From positions 1 to 5,127 of the forward strand of contig JAKDLQ010000176.1 in NCBI GenBank assembly GCA_030452775.1: a DNA stretch of 5,127 nt, written 5' to 3'. Numbering within the stretch: the stretch's first letter is position 1; every line of letters begins with the position of its first letter. The notes under the pieces were generated by a model. That model saw only the letters and a list, made by a program, of their open reading frames with translations. It ran no database searches and was not told the DNA's origin. Positions 1-5,127 of the stretch are shown here, piece by piece. Made by a program: the position numbers and the translations under genes. This DNA is from Micrococcales bacterium (GTDB taxonomy: Bacteria; Actinomycetota; Actinomycetes; Actinomycetales; Dermatophilaceae).

Positions 1-1504
1 CAGCACCGGCACCCCGACGACCACGCCGACACCGGCGAGCCCGGCGGCGACTCCCGGCGCGAGCAGCACGGCAGCCAACGCGCCCGTGCCGAAGGCTCTC
101 ACCGCCGAGACGACCCCCGCCACCGGGACCACGGGGAGCGCCACTCCGGAGCCAACCGCGCCGGCACCCGCACCTGCGGCGAAGCAGCCCGCGGCCGAAT
201 CGGCCGCCAACGATGCCGCGATGGAGGCCCAGGTCACCAAGGGACTCGTCGGGATCGGCTGGAAGCAGGACAAGGCCAAGAAGGCGGCCGCCACAGTGGT
301 CTCCCAATACGACGCCCTCGACTGCCAGGCCCCCGGCGCCCTCGACAAGATCGTCGATGACCACTCACAACCCTTGGCGACGTGTGGGGATGATCTGAGG
401 ACCAAGTACATCCTCGGGCCGGTCGAGATCGACGGCAGCGAGATCGCCGACGCCAGCAGCGGCTTCCAGGCCGGTCCGAACGGTCAGCCGACGGCCGTCG
501 TCGAGGTGCGCCTGTCGTTCAACAGTGCTGGCGCGGCGAAGTTCGCAGAGGTCACCAAGCGCCTCGTCTCCCAGGCAGGCCAGCCGCCGCTCAACCAGTT
601 CGCCATCGTCCTCGACAAGGCCGTCATCAGCGCCCCGCGGGCCGAGGCCGTGATCACCGACGGGAAGTCGTCGATCACCGGCTCGTTCACCATCGACTCG
701 GCCAAGGCGCTGGCCCAACAGCTGAAGTTCGGCGCCCTGCCGATATCCTTCAAGCTGCAGACCCAGAACGATGTCACGCCGCAGCTCGGCCAGGAGCAGC
801 TCGCTCTCGGCCTGCTCGCCGGGCTGATCGGCCTCGTCCTCGTGGTCATCTACTCCCTCTTCCAGTACCGCGCCCTCGGCATGGTGACCGTCCTGTCCCT
901 GACCGTGGCAGGCTTGCTGACGTATCTCGCGGTCACCGTCCTCGGGACCACCCACGGCCTCCGGCTGACCATGGCCGGGGTCACCGGGCTTATCGTGGCG
1001 ATCGGTGTCACCGCGGACAGCTTCATCGTCTACTTCGAGCGGATCCGCGACGAGGTCCGTGAGGGCCGCCAACTCATCGCGGCCGTCGAGACCGGGTGGA
1101 AACGGGCTCGACGCACGATCATCGCCGCCGATGCCGTCAACATCATGGCGGCCGGCGTGCTCTACTTCCTCGCCTCGGCCAACGTCCGCGGCTTCGCGTT
1201 CGCCCTCGGCCTGACCACCCTCATCGATCTCGTGGTCGTCATGCTCTTCACCCACCCGACGGTGCAGTTGCTCTCCCACACGGAGTTCTTCGGCAACGGA
1301 CACAAGTGGTCCGGGCTCGACCCGGTGCGACTCGGCGCAAAGGTGAGTCCCCGGTATCGCGGAGCCGGCCGGTTCGGGCCATCCCCGGCCGCAGCATCCG
1401 GTGCGGCACTGAATGCGGCACCGAGTGCGGCGCCGAGTGCGGCTGGTGTCCGGCCAAACACGGGCTTCCGGTCAGGCATCTCGGACGGGAAGGCACCGGC
1501 ATGA
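1..1504 (+). CDS. secD: Protein translocase subunit SecD, 5'-truncated by the window edge
   Basis: SecD is a membrane subunit of the SecDF complex, which uses the proton gradient to help pull secreted proteins out of SecYEG on the extracytoplasmic side. The frame is open from base 2 and ends at TGA 1502-1504, giving about 500 residues; the first membrane helix and the start of P1 lie upstream. Positions 2-220 encode a Pro/Ala/Thr-rich linker. The P1 domain follows (about 260-770), with LGPVEIDG, FAIVLDKAVISAPRAEAVI and the LKFGALPISF segment. Five hydrophobic helices lie at roughly 803-862, 881-949, 959-1030, 1118-1174 and 1187-1255. The SecD signature GVTGLIVAIGVTADSFIVYF with ERIRDE spans about 980-1054, carrying the actinobacterial TADSF in place of the usual AVDAN. 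A cytoplasmic tail of about 75 residues contains a short repeat. There is no frameshift. A GTG at 86 opens a long frame but sits inside the linker and is not the real start. The stop overlaps the secF ATG. Identification is secure from motifs and from the secF neighbour. Confidence 0.96.
   Translation, partial: STGTPTTTPTPASPAATPGASSTAANAPVPKALTAETTPATGTTGSATPEPTAPAPAPAAKQPAAESAANDAAMEAQVTKGLVGIGWKQDKAKKAAATVVSQYDALDCQAPGALDKIVDDHSQPLATCGDDLRTKYILGPVEIDGSEIADASSGFQAGPNGQPTAVVEVRLSFNSAGAAKFAEVTKRLVSQAGQPPLNQFAIVLDKAVISAPRAEAVITDGKSSITGSFTIDSAKALAQQLKFGALPISFKLQTQNDVTPQLGQEQLALGLLAGLIGLVLVVIYSLFQYRALGMVTVLSLTVAGLLTYLAVTVLGTTHGLRLTMAGVTGLIVAIGVTADSFIVYFERIRDEVREGRQLIAAVETGWKRARRTIIAADAVNIMAAGVLYFLASANVRGFAFALGLTTLIDLVVVMLFTHPTVQLLSHTEFFGNGHKWSGLDPVRLGAKVSPRYRGAGRFGPSPAAASGAALNAAPSAAPSAAGVRPNTGFRSGISDGKAPA
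1401..1448 (+). repeat. In-frame 12-bp tandem repeat in the secD tail, about four copies
   Basis: Four consecutive 12-base units start at 1401, 1413, 1425 and 1437, with consensus RTGCGGCRCYGA; the last copy diverges after GTGCGGC. Twelve is a multiple of three, so copies can be gained or lost without breaking the frame. The translated product is an Ala-rich AAPS-type repeat (ALNAAPSAAPSAAG) in the poorly conserved cytoplasmic tail of SecD. The array is read directly from the sequence. Slippage-driven length variation is inference. Confidence 0.8.
1487..1493 (+). promoter_or_regulatory. Ribosome binding site for secF
   Basis: The purine run GGGAAGG lies 7 bases before the ATG at 1501, inside the last codons of secD. 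It supports ATG 1501 as the secF start over the much longer open frame that begins at 1096, which lies out of frame within conserved secD sequence. Confidence 0.7.
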
Positions 1505-2682
1505 TCTCCTTCGCGCAGGTCGGCAATGACCTCTACACAGGCAAGCGCTCGATCCCGTTCATCAAGCGCCAGAAGGTCTGGTATGCCTTCTCTGCGGTCC
1601 TTATCGGACTCGCTCTCTTAGGCCTCTTCGGCAGGGGCCTCAACTTCGGCATCGAGTTCCGCGGTGGATCGGAGTTCCGCGTCTCCGGTGTCACGAACTC
1701 GCAGGGATACGAGGCGAAGGCCCAGGACGCCATCCGCCAGGCCGGCATCGACCCCAACATCACCGCGACGATCGTGGGCAGCAACATCATCCGGGTGCAG
1801 ACCGAGGCGTCCGAGGGCAAGACCGAGGCCGCCAAGCAGGACCTGGCCACTGCCTTCGGGGTCGATGAGGACCAGGTCAGCGCCTCCCTCATCGGTCCCA
1901 GCTGGGGCGAATCGGTCAGCCAGCAGGCGATTCGCGCCCTCATCGTCTTCCTCGTCCTCGTCACCCTGGTGATGGCGGCCTACTTCCGCACGTGGAAGAT
2001 GGCCCTGGCGGCCCTGGTCGCACTCCTGCACGACCTCCTCGTCACGGTGGGAATCTATGGGTTGGCCGGCTTCGAGATCACGCCGTCGTCGATGATCGGC
2101 TTCCTCACGATCCTCGGGTACTCCCTCTATGACACCGTCGTCGTGTTCGACAAGGTGCGCGAGAACACCGCCGAGGCGTTCAGCACCAAGCGCATGACGT
2201 TCGCCCAGGCGGCCAACCTCGCTGTCAACCAGACACTTGTCCGGTCGATCAACACCACCGTTGTGGCCCTGCTCCCGATCGGATCCATCCTCGTTGTGGG
2301 CTTTACCCTCCTTGGTCCGGGCACCCTGCTCGACCTGTCCCTCGCGCTGTTCATCGGGATCGCGGCGGGAGCCTACTCCTCGATCTTCATCGCGACGCCA
2401 CTGCTCGTCGACCTGCGGGCGAGGGAGCCTGACATCAAGGAGCTCGACAGAGCCGTCGCCAAGAACGCGGCCAAGCGGCCCGCTGGCCTACCGGCGGATC
2501 GGACCGGGGCCCCGGCCGGCGCGGACGCCGCTGACGGCCGGCCCGACGGCGCCACCGAAGATGTCCTTGCCGCGACCCCCACTCGGGTCGAGGGCGCGGA
2601 TGCCGCCGGTCGTCCGATCCACCGCTACGCCCAATCCGGCCCCCGCGGCCAGCCCAAGCGCGCCCCCAAGGCCAAGCGTTGA
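1501..2682 (+). CDS. secF: Protein translocase subunit SecF
   Basis: SecF pairs with SecD in the proton-motive-force-driven complex that assists SecYEG export. The protein is 393 residues with six predicted helices: about 26-44, 144-162, 166-186, 193-217, 250-270 and 275-303. The extracytoplasmic P4 domain lies between the first two. Family motifs are clear: GLNFGIEFRGGSEF (47-59), GYSLYDTVVVFDKVREN (206-222), RSINTTVVALLPIGS (248-262) and YSSIFIATPLL (292-302). The Tyr at residue 210 stands where many SecF proteins have Asn (GYSxNDT). Residues 305-393 form an Ala/Pro/Gly-rich tail ending in basic residues, typical of actinobacterial SecF and probably disordered and cytoplasmic. ATG 1501 is chosen because it has a good ribosome site, gives the expected MxxFAxxGNxLYTG-like N-terminus, and overlaps the secD stop as ATGA, which implies translational coupling. 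Leu40 uses TTA, a rare codon in this base composition. Confidence 0.97.
   Translation: MISFAQVGNDLYTGKRSIPFIKRQKVWYAFSAVLIGLALLGLFGRGLNFGIEFRGGSEFRVSGVTNSQGYEAKAQDAIRQAGIDPNITATIVGSNIIRVQTEASEGKTEAAKQDLATAFGVDEDQVSASLIGPSWGESVSQQAIRALIVFLVLVTLVMAAYFRTWKMALAALVALLHDLLVTVGIYGLAGFEITPSSMIGFLTILGYSLYDTVVVFDKVRENTAEAFSTKRMTFAQAANLAVNQTLVRSINTTVVALLPIGSILVVGFTLLGPGTLLDLSLALFIGIAAGAYSSIFIATPLLVDLRAREPDIKELDRAVAKNAAKRPAGLPADRTGAPAGADAADGRPDGATEDVLAATPTRVEGADAAGRPIHRYAQSGPRGQPKRAPKAKR
2668..2671 (+). promoter_or_regulatory. Probable ribosome binding site for apt
   Basis: AAGG lies 7 bases before the TTG at 2679, within the last codons of secF. It is short, but its spacing favours TTG 2679 over the alternative GTG at 2694, whose upstream GAGCGAG is a poorer match. 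Confidence 0.45.
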
Positions 2683-3218
2683 GCGAGCCGTCCGTGCGCA
2701 CCATCGCCGACCTGGTCCGGAGCCGACTGCGTGACGTCCCCGACTTCCCCACACCTGGCGTCGTCTTCAAGGACTACACCCCGCTGCTCGCCGACGGTCC
2801 TGCCCTCGGCGAGGTGGTGCGCGACATCGCGACCCGGTATGCCGGCGCCGTGGACGTTGTCGTCGGGATCGAGGCCCGCGGCTTCATCCTCGCCGCTGCG
2901 GTCGCCTACGAGCTCGGCATCGGCATGGTACCGATCCGCAAGGCCGGCAAGCTTCCCGGGGAGACCCTCTCGACGAGCTACTCGCTCGAGTACGGAACGG
3001 CCGAGATCGAGGTGCACACGGACGCTTTCGTGCCGGGCCAGCGGGTTCTGGTGCTCGACGACGTCCTCGCCACGGGCGGCACCGCGGCGGCCGCCTGCGA
3101 GCTCGTCGAGCGCGCCGGGGCGCTCATCGCCGGCGTCGACGTGATCCTCGAGCTGACCTTCCTCGAAGGCCGCTCGCGCCTGCCGGGTCGCGCCGTCCAC
3201 GCGATGCTCACCCTGTGA
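2679..3218 (+). CDS. apt: Adenine phosphoribosyltransferase
   Basis: This cytoplasmic type I phosphoribosyltransferase converts adenine plus PRPP to AMP and pyrophosphate in purine salvage. The 179-residue length is normal for the family. Visible landmarks are FPTPGVVFKDYTPLL (23-37), the adenine/PRPP-site region VVGIEARGFI (61-70), RKAGKLPGE (87-95), the flexible catalytic-loop element YSLEYG (101-106), the 13-residue PRPP-binding motif VLVLDDVLATGGT with its paired acids D127 and D128 (123-135), and the C-terminal TFLEGRSRLPG. YSLEYG and the FPxPGVxFKD start separate it from hypoxanthine or xanthine enzymes. The chosen TTG start overlaps the secF TGA as TTGA and has AAGG at suitable spacing. 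A GTG at codon 6 (2694) would leave all motifs intact and cannot be excluded. Apt between secF and rel is the usual actinobacterial arrangement. It is probably co-transcribed with secDF. Confidence 0.96.
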   Translation: MSEPSVRTIADLVRSRLRDVPDFPTPGVVFKDYTPLLADGPALGEVVRDIATRYAGAVDVVVGIEARGFILAAAVAYELGIGMVPIRKAGKLPGETLSTSYSLEYGTAEIEVHTDAFVPGQRVLVLDDVLATGGTAAAACELVERAGALIAGVDVILELTFLEGRSRLPGRAVHAMLTL

Positions 3219-3234
3219 CCACAGGGCAGGACAC

Positions 3235-3240
3235 TACACT
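3235..3240 (+). promoter_or_regulatory. Candidate -10 element of a rel promoter (possible leaderless start)
   Basis: TACACT fits the TAnnnT pattern of the principal sigma factor. It ends 6 bases before the A of the rel ATG, so a start site at the usual distance would fall on or next to the initiation codon and give a leaderless mRNA. A -35 box is weak: TGTGAC at 3214-3219, overlapping the apt stop, is the nearest candidate, at a short 15-bp spacing. The purine stretch AGGGCAGGA (3223-3231) ends 15 bases before the ATG, which is too far for a normal ribosome site. Weak -35 boxes and leaderless messages are both common in actinobacteria. Confidence 0.45.
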
Positions 3241-3246
3241 TTCCGC

Positions 3247-5127
3247 ATGACCGAGGACGTCCGTGGCGAGCTGTCCACACCCTCGCGGGTGCGGGCCCGC
3301 TTCGCCCGGTTCGGGGCTGCCCGCCCGAGCGGAAACCCGGTCCTCGAGCCGCTCATGACCGCGGTCCGACACAACCACCCCAAGGCCGACCTGTCGGTCA
3401 TCGAGCGGGCCTTCGCCGTCGCCGCGCAGGCCCACGATGGGCAGCTGCGTCTCAGCGGCGATGCCTACATCACCCACCCGCTGGCCGTGACCACCATTCT
3501 CGCCGAGCTCGGCATGACCCCACCAACGCTGGCGGCCGCGCTGCTGCACGACACCGTGGAGGACACGGCATACAGCCTCGATGAGCTGCGCCGCGAGTTC
3601 GGCGACGAGATCGCGGCCCTCGTCGACGGTGTGACCAAGCTCGACAAGGTCACCTATGGCGAGGCGGCCCAGGCAGAGACCGTCCGCAAGATGGTGATCG
3701 CGATGGCCCGGGACATCCGGGTCCTCGTCATCAAGCTGGCCGACCGGCTGCACAACGCCAGGACGTGGCGCTACGTATCGCCGGAGTCGGCCAAGCGCAA
3801 GGCCAACGAGACCCTCGAGATCTATGCGCCGCTCGCGCACCGTCTCGGCATGAACACCATCAAGTGGGAGCTCGAGGATCTCAGCTTCATGACCCTCTAT
3901 CCCAAGGTCTACGACGAGATCGTGCGGCTCGTCGCGGAGCGTGCCCCGGCGCGGGAGGAGTATCTCGCCGGCGTGCGCGCGGTCGTCGCCGACGATCTCG
4001 CGGCCGCCAAGATCAAGGCGAGCGTCACCGGGCGACCCAAGCACTACTACTCCGTCTACCAGAAGATGATCGTCCGCGGCCGTGACTTCGAGGACATCTA
4101 TGACCTCGTCGCGGTGCGTGTCCTCGTGGACACCGTGCGTGACTGTTATGCCGCCCTCGGCACCCTCCACTCGCGGTGGAACCCCGTCCCCGGCCGGTTC
4201 AAGGACTACATCGCGATGCCGAAGTTCAACATGTACCAGTCGCTGCACACGACGGTCATCGGCCCGCAGGGCAAGCCTGTCGAGATCCAGATCCGCACCC
4301 ACACGATGCACCGCAGGGCGGAGTACGGCGTCGCGGCGCACTGGAAGTACAAGGACTCGACCGTGCTTCCCGACGGCACCGGGTCAGGGACAGGTTCGGC
4401 CAACGACATGGCCTGGCTACGCCAGCTCCTCGACTGGCAGCGTGAGACCGAGGACCCGGGGGAGTTCCTCGACGCCTTGCGCTTCGAGATGGGCGGGGCA
4501 GAGGTCTACGTCTTCACTCCCAAGGGCTCGGTTGTCGCGCTACCTGTGGGGGCGACGCCGGTCGACTTCGCGTATGCCGTGCACACCGAGGTCGGCCACC
4601 ACTGCATCGGCGCCCGGGTCAACGGCCGCCTCGTCCCGCTCGAATCCAGCCTCGACAACGGCGATGTCGTCGAGGTGCTCACCTCCAAGGCGGACGGCGC
4701 CGGCCCCAGCCGTGACTGGCTGAATTTCGTCAAGAGCCCACGAGCGCGCAACAAGATCAAGCAGTGGTTCTCCAAGGAGCGCCGCGAGGAGGCGATCGAG
4801 GCGGGCAAGGAGCGCATCGTCAAGGCGCTGCGCAAGCAGAACCTGCCGCTGCAACGGCTGATGAGCCACGACTCGATGACCGCCGTCGCCACCGACCTGC
4901 ACTACCACGACATCGATGCCCTCTACGCAGCGATTGGCGAAGGCCACGTATCCGCCCAGCACGTCGTGGGCAAGATCGTCACGGCCGTGGGTGGGGAGGA
5001 CGGAGCGTCCGAGGACCTCGCCGAGGCCACCGTGCCGGTCCACACGACATCACGCCGCCAGGCAGGGGACCCCGGCGTCGTCGTGGGCCGCGCCCCCGCC
5101 CGGTGGGGGCAGCAGCGCCAATGGGGC
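3247..5127 (+). CDS. rel: Bifunctional (p)ppGpp synthetase/hydrolase Rel (RelA/SpoT homologue), 3'-truncated by the window edge
   Basis: Rel makes (p)ppGpp from ATP and GTP or GDP and also hydrolyses it, acting in the cytoplasm with ribosome-sensed starvation. The frame is open for 627 codons to the window end; full family members are usually about 740-800 residues. The hydrolase domain (about 50-200) keeps R68, H77, HDTVED (101-106) and ADRLHN with N170, so it should be active. The synthetase domain (about 255-370) has GRPKHYYSVYQKM (262-274), YDL with D286, VEIQIRT with E346, and MHRRAEYGVAAHWKYK (354-369). The charged motif RFKD (317-320) is the RxKD form of bifunctional enzymes, not the ExDD form of synthetase-only RelA. 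The TGS domain spans about 420-481 and is followed by the helical region. The zinc-finger (CC) and ACT domains would lie beyond the window. After GDPGVVV (608-613) the last 14 residues do not look like the family. ATG 3247 is the only well-placed start. rel lies 28 bp after apt, probably with its own promoter. Confidence 0.96.
   Translation, partial: MTEDVRGELSTPSRVRARFARFGAARPSGNPVLEPLMTAVRHNHPKADLSVIERAFAVAAQAHDGQLRLSGDAYITHPLAVTTILAELGMTPPTLAAALLHDTVEDTAYSLDELRREFGDEIAALVDGVTKLDKVTYGEAAQAETVRKMVIAMARDIRVLVIKLADRLHNARTWRYVSPESAKRKANETLEIYAPLAHRLGMNTIKWELEDLSFMTLYPKVYDEIVRLVAERAPAREEYLAGVRAVVADDLAAAKIKASVTGRPKHYYSVYQKMIVRGRDFEDIYDLVAVRVLVDTVRDCYAALGTLHSRWNPVPGRFKDYIAMPKFNMYQSLHTTVIGPQGKPVEIQIRTHTMHRRAEYGVAAHWKYKDSTVLPDGTGSGTGSANDMAWLRQLLDWQRETEDPGEFLDALRFEMGGAEVYVFTPKGSVVALPVGATPVDFAYAVHTEVGHHCIGARVNGRLVPLESSLDNGDVVEVLTSKADGAGPSRDWLNFVKSPRARNKIKQWFSKERREEAIEAGKERIVKALRKQNLPLQRLMSHDSMTAVATDLHYHDIDALYAAIGEGHVSAQHVVGKIVTAVGGEDGASEDLAEATVPVHTTSRRQAGDPGVVVGRAPARWGQQRQWG
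5092..5110. repeat. Short GC-only inverted repeat inside rel
   Basis: GCCCCC (5092-5097) and GGGGGC (5105-5110) form a perfect 6-bp stem around a 7-base loop. No T-run is seen in the 17 bases that remain, and the repeat lies within an open coding frame, so a terminator role is unlikely. It coincides with the part of rel that departs from the family sequence. It may be chance in such GC-rich DNA, or a site prone to sequencing or replication error. Confidence 0.3.

Noticed and set aside
365..1303. 312-residue open frame on the minus strand
   Set aside because: It lies opposite conserved SecD coding sequence. Its Asp/Glu/Gly/Arg-rich composition is the usual mirror of GC-biased codons, and no motif is recognisable.
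1096..1500. Upstream in-frame extension that would make SecF 528 residues
   Set aside because: It runs through conserved secD membrane-helix sequence in another frame, gives an Arg/His-rich product with no SecF similarity, and ATG 1501 has both a ribosome site and the usual ATGA overlap.
3208..4341. 377-residue open frame on the minus strand
   Set aside because: It lies antisense to the conserved hydrolase and synthetase domains of rel, with biased composition and no recognisable domain.
4082..4723. 213-residue Ser/Arg/Thr-rich open frame on the plus strand inside rel
   Set aside because: It is a shifted-frame shadow of rel. The rel frame is continuous here and carries the RFKD, EIQIRT and TGS motifs.
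5092..5110. Intrinsic terminator
   Set aside because: The 6-bp GC stem is followed by AGCAGCGCCAATGGGGC with no T-run, and it lies inside the open rel frame.
3247..5127. Possibility that rel is a synthetase-only RelA or has a dead hydrolase
   Set aside because: R68, H77, HDTVED and N170 are all present, and the synthetase has the RFKD (RxKD) motif of bifunctional enzymes. Ala171 in place of the common Met in HNMRT is not a catalytic position.
1..5127. Mobile elements, CRISPR arrays, tRNA or other RNA genes, riboswitches
   Set aside because: Apart from a 28-bp gap the window is continuous conserved housekeeping coding sequence. No transposase motif, spaced direct repeats or tRNA-like fold was found by eye.

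Overview
This is a high-GC window, judged by eye at roughly two thirds G+C with strong third-position G/C bias. It carries four tightly packed genes, all on the + strand: the 3' part of secD, then complete secF, complete apt, and the first 627 codons of rel (a RelA/SpoT homologue). This order is a classic actinobacterial housekeeping neighbourhood, normally preceded by ruvCAB and yajC. The proteins also look actinobacterial. SecD has a long Pro/Ala/Thr-rich linker and the variant motif TADSFIVYFERIRDE, and the long bifunctional Rel has WRYV after its ADRLHN motif. A Micrococcales-type actinobacterium (for example Intrasporangiaceae-like) is a reasonable guess, but the sequence alone does not fix the genus.

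Layout. Positions 1-1504 hold secD without its N-terminus. It runs from a low-complexity extracytoplasmic linker through the P1 domain and five membrane helices to a repeat-bearing cytoplasmic tail. Positions 1501-2682 hold secF, overlapping secD by ATGA. Positions 2679-3218 hold apt, which probably starts with TTG and overlaps the secF stop by TTGA. A 28-bp gap follows (3219-3246). Positions 3247-5127 hold rel, with the HD hydrolase, synthetase, TGS and helical regions; the window ends before the expected zinc-finger (CC) and ACT domains. Essentially every base is coding except the 28-bp gap. No RNA gene, mobile element, CRISPR array or convincing terminator was seen.

How the genes relate. 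SecD and SecF form the proton-driven accessory complex of the SecYEG translocon. Apt salvages adenine to AMP using PRPP. Rel makes and degrades (p)ppGpp. The two 4-base overlaps suggest that secD, secF and apt are one translationally coupled transcription unit. The apt-rel gap instead contains a good -10-like hexamer (TACACT) exactly 6 bp before the rel ATG, and no properly spaced Shine-Dalgarno sequence. A separate promoter giving a leaderless rel mRNA is therefore plausible.

No previously undescribed system is apparent. The points most worth checking are the possible leaderless rel start, the unusual sequence at the window's end where Rel departs from its family, the in-frame 12-bp tandem repeat in secD, and a lone TTA codon in secF.
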